DNA of 64,000 nucleotides, from assembly GCA_016748015.1 (NCBI GenBank), contig JAAOMT010000571.1, forward strand, positions 428,875-492,874, written 5' to 3'. The translations under genes and the position numbers were made by a program. Under the pieces are notes generated by a model. It made no database searches and had not been told where the DNA came from. It worked only from the letters and a program-made list of their open reading frames with translations. The DNA comes from Geosiphon pyriformis. Lineage: Eukaryota; Glomeromycota; Glomeromycetes; Archaeosporales; Geosiphonaceae. Positions within the stretch are counted from its first letter, which is position 1; the number at the start of each line of letters is the position of its first letter. Positions 32,131 through 51,270 of the stretch are shown in pieces.

Positions 32131-35100
32131 TATTAAAGATAGCCAGCATATAGATTTCAAAATTTGTAGATAGTTTCCAGTAAATTAGAATATCATTTTA
32201 AAATTATTCCTTTTTATGATCTCGTGGATTATCAATGATTTCGGGAAAAATTCCTCCATTCAAAAATTTTTGGGGCTCTTACAACAGGTAGGAATTGAGA
32301 CGAACAAGATTTTTTGGAGCTCTTAAGCCTCACAGGATTTATTTTAATAAAACAGCAGTGATAAAGAATCAGGCAAACCTATGATCAGAAAAATAGGTCA
32401 CCGAGGCGTCGCAATGTATAGCTGTTAGACCATTTGTGTTTGGGGATTATTGGTATCCCTTTTTTTCGCAACATCAAAGTCAACTTATCCAAATTGTGGT
32501 TTATCCATAGGACGCTTACCTAACGTAATCGTTTTCCATATTACAATGATACCATGAATTTCCTCAGAACTTCATATCGAATTATTTGAATATCCACAAT
32601 AATATTAGCAGGGCACAACATGGCTGCTATACTAACATTAAGTCTTTGTGCAGAAAAATCTATTACATGGGTGGCTACCCATCACAATTAAAGAAATTTA
32701 ATATCAGATGAAAATATTGGTAAAACCTCTAATGTTAATTTTTAAAGTAGCAATATTATAAACCTTTTTTACAATAATCATTGACTCAACTACTTGATTA
32801 ACATTAGTATTATAGCGAAAGCATTTTGAGAGAATTAAGTCAATTTTATTATGTGGTTTGATGGTTTTTTTTTGTTTTTTATAAAGATTATATATATAAA
32901 TGAAGAAAAATTTTAATTTATGATAAAAGTATTTGCAATTCTATGCATGAGTTTTTAAATTGGCCATCATAATAAGCATTGTTAATCTATAAAATTATGT
33001 TAAATTATTCACAAAGTAAATCAATAAAATTGGATAAAAATTAAATAATTTATAGGAAATGATTAATTAAAGTAATAATTTTCTTTAAAAATTTTTACTT
33101 GATAAAATCCAAAAGCTTTGAACACATTCATTAATTTAAATCGTACTACATAATTTCATGAAAAAAATATCAATTAGTGTTTTTTTATTTATTTTATTTT
33201 TACATTTAAATCAAATTAACATTATTGGTTAACATAAAATTTTATTATCACAACTTAATTGATCATTTTTACATGTATTTATATTTATATTAATTAAATT
33301 TAAATTAACATGATTAAAGATTAATATAAAATATAGATTTCAATTTTTTCTTAATGTTTTTGCAAAGATAAGATGTTTATCGTAAATTCTTGTTCCTCTT
33401 CAAAATGTAACCATATGCTTTTGGTAGGCATATGAAACATATAGTTAAAAAGAAAAAACATTGGCCCGAGTTTAATCTCACAAAATTGTCCTATCCATAT
33501 GGTTATTATCTATATTTAATATGAAACTTAGCAATATTTGTGAATCGTCAAATGCATCAAAATTATTGTAAACATTGAGAGACTTTTGATCCCATGAATT
33601 TCTGAACTTATCTTGTAGACCAAGCAGCACTTCGAGAAGTTCCTATGACACCTAATATTGAAGTTCTTGAAATTAAGTTCTTAATATTAATTTTATGTAG
33701 AGATGATATTTATTCGGTTTAAGCCCTTAGATGCGCAGATGAAAAACTTGAATTCATTCCTTTCGTATATCTTTTGTAGGGAGTTTTCTCCGGAAATATT
33801 TGTATAATAAATTAGACGATTTTTTTGAGCTTTTAAAAGCAAAAATTCAAGCTGTCTGTTTTTTTTTTGAAAATTTATATAATTACATAATTACTCTTAA
33901 TCTGGCTAAAAACTAATATTTTTCTTTGAATCAAACCATTTTTCACAATATCAAATCTTTTTCATCTAAAAAAGACTGCAAAAAACAGTGAATGTTATCA
34001 TCTCAATCAATTATGTTGGGTTTAATATTATCAAACCAACTTTTCCCCAAGAATTATGAAAGATTTATACATAATGATAATGGCATATAAAAATATTTCA
34101 CACATTTACTTCTATATTAAATTCTGTTTTAATTTGTTTATAGTTTTTGCAAAAGAATTCTTTTCACATAAAATTTTTCAATAATTTGAATATTTTTTCA
34201 CTTTATATAAGATTAACTGAATGTATTTATAAAATTTTAAAGAAAAATAACTGAAGATACATTAAAAAAAACCTTTCAATCAAAAATAAAACTTCTTTTT
34301 TTGCTTAATTCAAGAATAATATCTTAAAAAAAAAGCATTTCGAAATTAGATATGAATCAATTAATAGAAAATATTTCCCCTCAAAAAAAAAGAAGATACT
34401 TAAATTGATAATGAAAATAACCTAATTCCCATTTTTTAACATTAAATTTACACTCTTAATGTTTAAAATTTAAAAATATGATCAAATACAAAAAGTTTTT
34501 AACGTAATTTCAAAAATATTAAACTAATTATATTGAAATTGGAAAAGCATTCATTAATTTGATTAATTCAATTCTTAGTTTTAATTTAATAATAAATATT
34601 AAATAATCAAATTTGATAATATGACCACAACAAAATGTTATTAATGTAAAAAATTGATATTGAAAATTTCGGTTTTCTTGATTAAATTTAAAAAAATTTA
34701 TTAAATCAAAATTTAAAATAATATAAATTGTTATTATAAATAAATACAATAAACCAAAATGAACAATATACAAGTTAATCTTTAATACAAATTTTTAGAA
34801 ATCAAATTTGTAAACATTATATATTTTTTAAATTATATTAAAGGCAAACATCAAATATAATAAACTTCTCTTAAATACATTTCTTAATGGTTTTTTATTA
34901 GTAAAAAAATACCTATCTATTCATGTAAAATAAAATAGGTTCAAAAATTGTTCGATAAGTATTCAGAAACAAAATTTTCCAAAAAAATCACCTAAAATAA
35001 TAAAAACCCTGGTCACTTGCGGTCTAAAGTCAATATAGAATAGTGAGACCATTCCGGATGATCAATAACTATTGCTAATCTAACGTTGCGAGCGCCAAAC

Positions 35101-35336
35101 TGGTGGGTGAATGCAAAGGTAATTAACTCGTCCTTTTCACAATACAAGCATCTTAAATCGCATATGTTGCCGGTCATTAATAATTTCTAATTCCCGATGG
35201 AGGCACCGTTTAGTTACCATTGGAACTGATAGCCCTAGTAGTCAGCCCTTGTCTCCTTTGTAAATAACTAATAACTGCAAATAAATACTTTGTTCCTCTT
35301 TGATAATATGAATTATCAAAGAACCTTTGGGAACTT
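32131..35336. other. Intergenic region between SHE9 and RPC1 3' end
   Basis: About 3.2 kb, AT-rich, no supported gene. The first 400 bp and 34990-35280 are compositionally more mixed and may be UTRs of SHE9 and RPC1 respectively. I found no domain in any frame of either block, and no tRNA or 5S-like sequence. The 81-codon minus frame at 34528-34773 is low-complexity. Confidence 0.45.
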
Positions 35337-41746
<6,410 letters not shown>

Positions 41747-41982
41747 ACTTTTTCCACAGTTCAAAAATTTTTAAGAAATTTCATTTCAAGAATCTCGTGG
41801 TTTTATTTGATATTGAGGTAAAGATCCGGCTGATCTGCACATTTTTGCGCTTTTTGGTATATTGTGAGACGTGACTTATTAAATTTCTCCAGTTCCTAAT
41901 CTCAACTTCATTCTCAAAAGCAGTTTGAAATAAGTCGATTTTCTCCCTACCTGCTGAATCAAAAAATTCATACACCAGAAAC
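41747..41982. promoter_or_regulatory. Divergent promoter between RPC1 and SRP receptor alpha
   Basis: Only 236 bp separate the two start codons, which face away from each other, so both 5' UTRs and core promoters must share it. No clear TATA box or repeated operator is seen. Confidence 0.7.
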
Positions 41983-44577
41983 ATGTTAGATCTCTTCACC
42001 ATTTTCACCAAGGGCGGAATTGTTCTTTGGTCGAAAACCTTCGCCCGTGTTACAAACTCCCCGGTAGACGCTTTGATCAAAGAAGTATTGATTGAGGAAA
42101 GAGCTGGAGCAAAAACATTTACAAAGGAATCCTTCAATTTGAAGTGGGTTTTTGCAAATGAACTCGATTTAATTTTTGTGGTTAGTAGAAACTTAAAAGC
42201 AAAAGGCTGATAGGTTAGGATTTACTTTTTCGTTGCTCATTGACTCGGCTACATTCTTTTACAGGTTGCCTATCAAAAAATACTTCAACTTGCTTACATC
42301 GACGAATTACTTGCAACAGTGAAGAAGCTTTTTTGCGATAAATTCTTGAAAATAGTAAGAGATACCGAAAAGTTGCACTTGTTCCCATTTGACGATGATT
42401 TTGACATGATTTTGAAAAATTTTGAAGATAAGGGAGTAGAGGTATTTTGTAAATTCAAATTTTCTATAGGAATTTGTCTAGAGAAATAGCAACCGAATTT
42501 TTAAAATAACTGCCAGGATACTTTCACTACTATCATTTTATTTAGCACAGGAGATCGGCACCGCGAAAGTTTGAAGAAACCAAAAAATTTAAAGCAACTG
42601 TTGAAGGATCGAAAAAATTAGGTTAGTAGATTAGCCTTTCGTATTATTTTGCCTGTCATCTTTTTGTTCATGCTTTTCCATATCTAGAAGCCAAAGATAT
42701 CGCGGAGCAATCAAATGTCCCTTCATTTGATGATGAAAAAATTGCGCGTAATCTAGAAGCTTTGAGAAACCGCCGTGGAGGTAAAATTTCCCCAATTCGT
42801 GGTGGTCGCGTTAAAGCAGGAGGAGGAGTTAAATCTAATGATACTCGAGAAGTTTCCAAGTAAGTTTCAAAAATTAGCAAAAAATTAGCAAAAAATTAAT
42901 TTTTTTTTATTCTTTTATAGCGAAAAAAAACAAGCAAAGAAAAAAGAAATGCGAAAATGGAATGGTGATCTAACAAAAGATGAACAGGAAAGTTTGGATT
43001 ACAGCAATAGTGGCTATGAAAATGACTATGATAATACACCCCTAGTGACACCACAACATTTAGTAGATACAGCTCATTTGGGTCATCGTAATGGTGATGG
43101 TCATTACGAAGTTCAAGATTTGGGGGAGGAAGGCAATGAAGAATATGAAGGAGAATATGATCAATCCCATTCGGATGTTGGTTCCAATCTAGCTACTAAG
43201 AAAAGTGAAAATGGAATATTTTCCTTTTTCAAAAGTATGACTGGTCAAAAAGAGCTTACTCAACAGGACCTTGATCCTGTGCTGGCTAAAATGAGAGAGC
43301 ATTTAATTCAGAAAAACGTTGCCTCTGATATCGCCACTCATTTGTGTGATTCCGTAGCGAGAAATATAGTCGGGCAAAAACTGGGCAGTTTTAAGAGTAG
43401 GTTTGAGCCAGTATTGGGATTTTTGCTTTAAAAATCGTAAAGCATCATATATTCTTTCTTTTCTAGGCATACAATATACAGTTAAACAAACCATGGAGGT
43501 TGCATTGAAACGAATTCTCACTCCAAAAACATCTATCGACTTGTTGCGTGATATCTCACAAGTTCAATCGGAATCTCGTCCATATACTATATGCTTCATC
43601 GGGGTGAATGGAGTGGGCAAAGTGTGTCACAATGAATTCAATTCTACTTTGATTTACTCATAAAATATAATCTTTTGATCATCCAATTTTTCACCTGGAT
43701 TTTCTCTTCTCTCCAGTCCACCAACCTGTCCAAAACCTGTTTTTGGCTTTTGCAGAACGGATTGAAAGTCTTGATTGCAGCATGCGATACTTTTCGATCA
43801 GGTGCGGTTGAGCAACTGAGAGTTCATGTGAGAAACTTGAATGCTTTAGGACAAAATTCCTCAGTAGAGCTTTATGAACGTGGTTATGGCAAAGATGCTG
43901 CGAGTATTGCCAAGGATGCTATAAATTATGGTCTGTACATTTATGCTAAAGTGAAAACAGAATTTTGAGACAATATTTTTATATTAAAATTTCATTTTTA
44001 TTATTAGCAAAAACAAATAAATTTGATGTAGTCCTGATTGATACCGCAGGCCGTATGCAAGATAACGAACCGCTGATGAGGGCATTATCAAAAGTGAATA
44101 TATGTATTTTTCACTGTTTTTTTAATATAAAACTTTCTTTCATTAATACCAAATTGAAAAAAAATTATTAAAAATAAATAACCAGCTAGTGTCGGTCAAT
44201 AATCCCGATAAAATTATATTTGTTGGCGAAGCATTGGTGGGAAACGAAGCGGTTGATCAGTTAACAAAATTTAATCAAGCCTTAAAAGACTTTTCAGGTC
44301 TTCAAAATCCAAGGCACATTGATGGTATCATACTAACAAAGTTTGATACAATTGATGATAAGGTACACAAAATAATTTTCTATCTCTACTGGTGAAATGT
44401 AAAAGTTTTGAATTTTAATTTGCTGAATTTTCGTTTTTCAATTCCCAGGTAGGTGCTGCGTTGTCAATGGCATATACCACTGGTCAGCCTATTCTATTTG
44501 TTGGCACTGGGCAAACATATACGGACCTTAAGAATATGCGTGTTTCTCATGTTGTCAATAATCTGCTTAAAGATTAA
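41983..44577 (+). CDS. SRP101: Signal recognition particle receptor alpha subunit (SRP101)
   Basis: GTPase of the ER membrane that docks SRP-ribosome complexes. Ten exons: 41983-42180, 42265-42441, 42546-42621, 42688-42859, 42921-43396, 43467-43621, 43717-43930, 44008-44093, 44186-44362, 44449-44577, predicting 619 aa. The N-terminus ([18 protein letters not shown]) is the longin-like X domain that binds SRP receptor beta. A basic/acidic linker follows. The NG GTPase domain has G1 GVNGVGK|STNLSKT (split by an intron), the insertion-box [12 protein letters not shown]3 [14 protein letters not shown]4 TKFDTIDDK and the closing loop [10 protein letters not shown]. All nucleotide-binding motifs are intact. 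The 5' end is head-to-head with RPC1 and the 3' end lies 276 bp from the NAP1 start on the same strand. Confidence 0.96.
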
Positions 44578-44853
44578 AGGCGGGAATCTGAATTTTCTTA
44601 TTTAGTATTTAATTCCAATTTATGAGAGTTTTGATTTATGGTGTCATAGGTGTGTTGGGATTCGTCAGTAATGTGATCTTCAAAGTTATTCATAAATAGG
44701 CAGATAGCCACTTGGTTTACGATCAACCAACTTTATTTAAATTAATAGCTATTTACATGAGTGAAAATTTTTTTTTTACCTCGAACTATTAAAACTATTA
44801 TAATCTGGTGTAGCTCATTCGGATAACCGTATTCTACTCTCTTCACAGAAACT

Positions 44854-46569
44854 ATGGCAGATTCAGGTTCGTACTTGAATATAGTATTTTGACCAAAAGA
44901 TCGCTCAAAGTGCCCTATCTACACCCAGATCTATGAAAAAAAACTTTAGTATAGCGTTGAAATCCTCTTGGAATCAATAGAATGCTTCAATTATTTCCTA
45001 AGCTCCTATATAGAAAGCATACTTTCCCTAACTAGTTGAATTCTTACTTGAAGGCATTCCTTTTATAAACACTCCCTTGGCTTCTCTTCTACAAGGAAAA
45101 CTTACATCCCTACTTGGCAAAACATCCGGATATATTGAAAACCTGCCAGAAGACGTGAAGCGGCGTGTTCATGGCCTTAAACATCATCAATCTGAACATG
45201 CAAAGTTAGAAGCAAGATTTCAGGAAGAAATTCTCACTCTCGAAAAGAAGTATCTTGAGTTATATAAGCCTTTGTATGAAAAGCGGGCGAAAATAGTACG
45301 TGGGGAGCTTGAACCTACAGATGAGGAAGTAAAGGTTGGGGAGACCTTAGACGAAGAAGAAACATCACACTCAGAAATTGGAAAACCGGATGTGGTAGCT
45401 GAAAAGGAAAGAATAACGGAGATAATGTCCGGTCCGCAGAAGGGCATACCAGAATTTTGGTTGACTTCAATGAAAAATCTTATCACAATCGCAGAAATGA
45501 TAACGGAGCGAGATGAAGAAGCTCTCAAATATCTAATTGATATACGCATGTCATATCTAGAAAAACCTGGTTTTCGTCTTGAATTCGAGTTCGAAGAAAA
45601 TCCGTTTTTTACAAATAAGATCCTAGTTAAAACATATTATTATCAAGAAGAACCAGGATACGGCGGGGATTTTGTGTATGATTATGCCAAAGGTACTGAA
45701 ATAGAATGGAAAGATGGTAAAGATCTTACAGTTACTATCGAGACAAGAAAACAAAAACACAAAGGTATGAATGAAATTTCTAGTACAATTATTTTAGAGG
45801 AGAATGTAGAATTTTCTTTATTCTCTAGGTACCAATAAGACGCGCGTGGTAAAGACTACAGTGCCTGCCGAGACGTTTTTCCAGTTCTTTAATCCACCAG
45901 CAGTACCTGAAAACGATGAGAATGAAGATGATGACGAACATCTTGATGAACGTTTAGAGCTTGATTATCAAATTGGGGAAGATATCAAAGAGAAGCTTAT
46001 CCCGCGTGCTATCGATTGGTATACTGGTAAGGCATTAAAATATGAAGAAATTGAGGAAGTAGAGGACTTTGAAGAAGGCTTCTTTGTTGGAGATGATGAT
46101 GAGGACGACGATGACGATGATGATGATGACGACGATGACGAAGAAGACGTAAGTAATTATTTTCTTCAAACTATTTTTAATTTATTCTACATTTCGAAAA
46201 ATTTTATCGAGATCCCTTATTAAGAAATTGGACAATACCCTGATCAAAAGGTTTTAGTTATATATTAAAAACCAATTGGGAGGGTGACTTTAAGTGAACA
46301 TAACCTTTTAATTATTAAACACTAAATATTGGCTGAACCCTTGTTTTTACCTATTCCATTCTTTCTATTACTACTCGTCTCTATTTTAAGTGTTTGTTCA
46401 ATTCGACATAATCTTTATATTAATCTTTTTCATATTATCTACTTGCAGCAGGATGCAGCGAACAGAAATCCAGGTAAAATAATAGTTTTACCACAGGTTG
46501 AATTTAATAAATTCTTTAACTTTTACATTCTTATTTTCGCTAGACCAACCTGAATGCAAGCAGCAATGA
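44854..46569 (+). CDS. NAP1: Nucleosome assembly protein 1
   Basis: Histone H2A-H2B chaperone that shuttles between cytoplasm and nucleus. Five exons: 44854-44866 (a 13-bp start exon, MADS), 45054-45764, 45829-46148, 46449-46473, 46544-46569, predicting 364 aa. Family signatures: [33 protein letters not shown], the dimerisation helix with [50 protein letters not shown] (joining exons 2 and 3), and FFQFFNPP. An acidic tail of consecutive Asp residues precedes a C-terminal PECKQQ, a CaaX-like motif as in other NAP1 proteins. The tiny first and last exons were chosen because they restore the family start and the CKQQ end in frame; exon 3 alone would end early. Confidence 0.95.
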
Positions 46570-47196
46570 TCAATCTTCGAAAGTATAGTGCCCAAAAAGG
46601 TATTGAAAGACGACGTCTAAGAGTACATGAATTACCAACAAAATTTCCTAAAGGATACTAGGAGAGGCGTATCATGTTGGTAGCTTTTAAAGAATAAGAA
46701 GGGGATCATATTTTTATTCAAGTTATCATTAAACTTTATTATTGAGTTGATTCCTTGCGAGATTTTTAGGATTCCTGAAATTCTATTTTTTTAAAATTTG
46801 ATATAATATAAAAAATATGAGTATAGTTAATATAATCACAATTACCAGTTGAATAGTAAGTTTAGTTCCTTTTGATTAATAGTTTTGAAAGGAATTTTTC
46901 CGTTGAACATATTCCATTTCTTTTTTACGTAACTCATTGCAGAGTTTTAGGTCTTTCATAGAGGATAATTTAAGTTCAACAACAGAGACTCACATTTCTT
47001 GGGCCGTCAATAATTGCACTCAATTTTTTATTGGTTGTAAAAAATAATTTTAATTGAATTTTTAAATTTGATTTATATGTATATATATATATATATATAA
47101 TTTAGTGTTAAAAATAATCAATTATGTTAATATTTATTTTTAATTATACAATATACATGAATAAATTTCGATTACAATTTTATTTAATTATTTTTA

Positions 47197-47227
<31 letters not shown>

Positions 47228-47633
47228 TAATTTATTTTATGAAGAAATTATTTACTAATCGTAACCAAATTATAGCTGTTTTTTATTAAAGCTTAAACTT
47301 GAAATTATTTTATCGGAAAATACGATTGATATTTATGACAGCTTATAACAAGAATTGGTGAATAATAAAATTTTTGATCTATATCAAGTCATAATTAAAA
47401 ATGTGAATAATAAAAATACATTGATAGTGTTTTTTTAAATGTTTTACAATATATAATATTAAATAAAAAATAAAAAATCCTTTTTAAGGTGCAAAAAATA
47501 TATATATAAATGCGAAACTTTTTATTATCATTTTTTGTTTTTTTAGTTGAAGTTTTTTCAAAAAAAAGATTTAAAATCAAAATAAATTTCACAGAATAAC
47601 ACAATTTTTCAAGAATTCCTGAAGGTCTTTTCT

Positions 47634-47728
47634 CATTCGTTTTAGTTTACCAATTCATTTTAGTTTTCCCATTAGTTTTAGTTTACCAATTCGTTTAGTT
47701 TATCCATTGATTTTAGTTTTCCCATTCG
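47634..47728. repeat. Short minisatellite, about 20-bp unit
   Basis: About five imperfect copies of a unit like ATTCGTTTTAGTTTACCA, alternating between TTTACCA and TTTTCCC variants. Confidence 0.65.
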
Positions 47729-47913
47729 TTTTAGTTTAGTTTTTAATCACTAAAAAATTATTATAAAAAAAATTATCTGCATATCTGCGCTTCTCAAAAA
47801 GTTTGCTGCTTGCCCTACAAAGATTTTTAATCTTTGACTATTTAATAGATTCGAAATATCATGGTAATGAAAAGGTTTTTCACAACGATTTTATACAATA
47901 ATTCTGATCCATG

Positions 47914-48068
47914 GTAAAATAAGTAAAATAAAATAAGCAAAATAAAATAAGTAAAATAAAATAAAATAAGTAAAATAAAATAAAATAAGTAAATAAAATA
48001 AAATAAGTAAAATAAAATAAAATAAGTAAAATAAAATAAAATAAGTAAATAAAATAAAATAAAATAAA
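47914..48068. repeat. (TAAAA)n array with interspersed AAG
   Basis: Repeats of TAAAATAAAATAAG-type units over about 155 bp; the spacing of AAG varies by multiples of five, as expected from slippage. Confidence 0.85.
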
Positions 48069-48960
48069 CAATTTTATGTCATTGATAATTTTTGGGATTT
48101 ATTTGTACATTGTTTTTTTAACGGTCGTTCAGATTTTTGATAACTTTCAAACTATTAACATGTACATGTAAATGTAAATTTTTAAATAAGTTTTTATCAA
48201 TGAAATTAAGTCAAAAAATTAGTGCATTGTTTAAATCTTTATTTCATACATCAAATCTTTTATTAGGCCAGATCACGAAGAAAAATCAAATTAATCAGAA
48301 ATGAAGATAATACTTCAATTGATTTAAAAATGATAGATTATAATCAAAAATTATAATAAAAAATAAAGATTAATTGCGACACATTTAAAGTAAAAAAGCA
48401 CAAATAATAATATAAAAATTTGGAAATTTCTAAACAAAAAACATCATATATTTTAATTTGCAAAAAAAAAACAATGATCAAGTAAAATTTTACACATTAT
48501 GAGAAATCAATAATAAAAAAAACTTAAAATTTAATCTGTTTTCACATATAAATTCATGATCAAATATTACTGTAATTGTAATTGGTATTTTTGGTTATCT
48601 CTAGTATTTAGACCATTCTGTACACATTTTTTATGTAACACTAAATAGATTATAATTTCATGACATATATTACTTGAATCGGATTTATGCAATATATGCG
48701 AGTGCTATTCATTTTCCTGAAAACCCTTTGGTCAATCAAGGCAAAAGATGAAGTTAATGAGATAAATAAAATACAATTGGTCTAAATGCTTACTGCATTC
48801 ATAATAAATAAAGCCAACTGGAAGTTGCCATGAAAATTTTTGACAGAATGTTCGTTATTGTTACAGGTTATTCTTGATCAGGATTAAAATATACATCAAT
48901 CGGATGATGTAGGTATGACACTGTTTTATTTATTGTCGGTTAACTTGTATTACAATAAAA

Positions 48961-49695
48961 TCAGCAAAATTCCGCAAAACCCAATTGCATATACCTGGAT
49001 TTCTTAATTCTTGTTAGTAAAAGTAATGATTCCAATTGCCAATCTTTATTACAGCCAATTAGTTCGGCAAACCTCATACAATCATCAAAATCTTCGGGGT
49101 TCAATGGGATCCCACGTTCACCACAAATCATCGTTTTATCTTTACCTTCTTCCGCAAGCCATTTGGTCAATACTCTTCGAAAAGATTCCACGGTTACTGG
49201 ACGATCATTAGGTATCCTTGGAAAGTAGGCCTTTTTCAATTCCTCCGGCGTCTGATCACTATACGGCATTTGCTTGGACAAGAGCCGTACCATTTCGCTC
49301 TCAACCGATCCTAACGCTACGAAAATTTGATCAAATTTCGAAGCCCACCGGATTGGTTCGACGAAAATGTATGAGATTCGGATGACATTTGTGACGTATT
49401 TGGTGACCCAAATCCATATATCCAATTCTTCGGGGGTCCAAGTATGAGATCGGATACGAAGATCGTCATAGAGCATATGAATCAAATCTTTCCAGAGTTC
49501 ATGAAGATCGAAGCAAACATCGTGAATTTTTGTAATACTTGATGATAAATCCCGAGTTTTGCCGGATCGGAAGGTTTGGTCTTGTGATCTAATAAGTTTT
49601 TTGAAGCTTAGGGCATGCTTTATGAGTATTGAACAAAGTTGGGCACGGCAATCCTGCTCTCCCGTTTGTGATATTGTGTGTGTTTCATTCTTCAT
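48961..49695 (-). CDS. Hypothetical protein, 244 aa, single exon
   Basis: One uninterrupted frame from ATG 49695 to the stop at 48961. It is not low-complexity and is compositionally unlike the AT-rich flanks, which argues for a real gene. I recognise no family. Visible features: a mainly helical, Trp- and Leu-rich protein (LHELWKDLIHMLYDDLRI, TPEELDIWIWVTKYV, FRRVLTKWLAEEGKDK), with a few Cys (CRAQLC, ICGERG, FDDCMRF) but no regular metal-binding spacing. There is no signal peptide and no transmembrane span. The A-rich leader just upstream of the ATG resembles a short 5' UTR. It is isolated: the nearest genes are more than 2 kb away. Confidence 0.7.
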   Translation of the reverse strand: MKNETHTISQTGEQDCRAQLCSILIKHALSFKKLIRSQDQTFRSGKTRDLSSSITKIHDVCFDLHELWKDLIHMLYDDLRIRSHTWTPEELDIWIWVTKYVTNVIRISYIFVEPIRWASKFDQIFVALGSVESEMVRLLSKQMPYSDQTPEELKKAYFPRIPNDRPVTVESFRRVLTKWLAEEGKDKTMICGERGIPLNPEDFDDCMRFAELIGCNKDWQLESLLLLTRIKKSRYMQLGFAEFC

Positions 49696-51004
49696 TGTTT
49701 TTAGTTTTTATATTATTATTATTATTGTTATTAGAGTCCTAAAATAAATCACTTTGTTGAAAATTCCACCTGAAAAAAGGGGGGTGTTGGTGAACTTGTT
49801 GAAATAGAAAAAGATTATATATGATACTGGGTTTCTATTATCTCACTTCAAGAGGAGGTTAACAAGTGAGATATAATTTTGTTAAAGGTCAAACCAAAGT
49901 CGGTTTAACGATTATTGTAAGAAGAGCTTTTCGGTAGCTGTAACTACTACTGAAACGAAACTTTCAAAGAAGCAACAGTTTTTATTTTATTTTATTTTAT
50001 TTTATTTTATTTTATTTTTTAAAAAAAAAGAAATTGGTTTTCTGAAGGATATTAGAATAAAAAATGATGATATCATGAGAAATTCCTTTTATCATGATAT
50101 ATAAAAGATGATTTCGTTTGATAGATTTATTTTAACAATTTAACTTGTAAAATGATCAGTAAATTTTTTGATGTAAAAGAAATACTTTAAACTTTCTTTT
50201 AAATTTTGATCAATAAATTAATCAGCATTTTCTACAAAGATTTTTAAAAAGTCATCAGACTCAATCTATTTTGAGGATCGTGTTTTTTGGTTGTAAAAAA
50301 AATATTTTTTGCATAAATAAATTTAACACATTTAAAAATTATTGATTAAAAGATTATTTAATATAATTATTATTATTATTATTATTATTTAATATGATTA
50401 TTATTATTATTTATTATTTATTATGATTATTATTATTTATTATTTATTATTATTATTATTGGTATCAGCTTTATAAACAAAAATATTTATTCAAGTTTCA
50501 TTTTTTTTATTTTTAAACAATATATTTTTTGAGAGTGATAACTAAAAATAAATAAATAAATAATTTAAATACATATAATTTATTAATCATATTAATTAAT
50601 AAATAATAATAATAATAATAAATTTATTTATTTATTTATTTTGAAAAAAATTTTTTTTTTTTGGTATTGTCTTGTTATAAATTTTATTAAGTCTCTTATA
50701 ACGGAATTTGAAACATTTATTTATTTATTTTCCTTTTTTTTTTATTCATGAAATGTGTTTTTAATTTATTGACTGACATTTTTTTTTAACTATATTTTAC
50801 AAAATATATTTCAAATTAATTTAAAATTGGAATTATTAAATAGTCAATTAATACTTTTAGGATATATTGGCTTTGAAAAATTATATATTTTTTATATGTT
50901 TTAAAAAATGTAAAAAGTTTGTTTATAAATTAATAAAAATAAAATATAAAAATTTTTAATAAAATTTTTAATTAATTTTATCCATCTTTTTATTTAAAAA
51001 TATA
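49696..51004. other. Intergenic AT-rich region with microsatellites
   Basis: Contains (TTTTA)n at 49980-50018, ATT/TTA arrays at about 50371-50460 and AAT/AAAT runs near 50600-50640. No open frame or RNA gene supported. The promoter of the 244-aa gene should lie in the first few hundred bases. Confidence 0.5.
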
Positions 51005-51270
51005 ATCCAATGAAGAGCGTTGACAAGCTGGGTGTGGAAATAGTGGAAGAATGTGCTCTGTGTTTGGGCCGATTCCGCTTTTTATGGGTGTCGCGTGTAG
51101 ACTCAGTTTGTAGTAGGATTTTTGCTAACGTAATATAGTGTAGTCTTGATTGGCTCCGGTATTTGGTCACGTGTAGAAAGTGTGTGAGCCGCGTTTATGA
51201 TAGAACATGTATATGTTTTATGTAAATAAATAGTGGTTGGATTACACTTAATAAAGCAATAAAAAATACA
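51005..51270 (+). mobile_element. 5'-truncated LINE 3' end, comparatively undecayed
   Basis: A compositional island in AT-rich DNA. It contains GGTCACGTGTAGAAAGTGTG and ends AGTGGTTGGATTACACTTAA then TAAAGCAATAAAAAA. This lines up with the 3' UTR and tail of the LINEs at 13.85-13.99 kb (AGTGATTGGACTACACTTAT) and 14.0-14.13 kb (GGTCGCATGTAGAAAATGCA). Unlike those copies it keeps several CpG sites, so it has suffered less C-to-T change. Confidence 0.65.

Larger units (their letters stand above)
46570..48960. other. Intergenic region with simple repeats
   Basis: No supported gene. The AT-rich DNA contains (TA)n near 47082-47099, (ATT)n near 47198-47225, a short-unit minisatellite at 47634-47728 and a pentanucleotide array at 47914-48068, entered separately. 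A 63-codon minus frame across the pentanucleotide array encodes only Phe/Tyr/Ile/Leu repeats and is an artefact. Confidence 0.5.

Noticed and set aside
41781-42137. 118-codon minus-strand ORF over the SRP receptor start
   Set aside because: Antisense shadow of SRP101 exon 1; the sense strand has the family motifs and splice sites.
44817-44885. tRNA-like TAGCTCATTCGGATA followed by GGTTCGTAC
   Set aside because: No complementary D-arm, anticodon arm or acceptor stem; the segment is the NAP1 leader and first exon.
47880-48071. Phe/Tyr/Leu-rich 63-codon ORF
   Set aside because: Translation of the TAAAA array, no other coding evidence.
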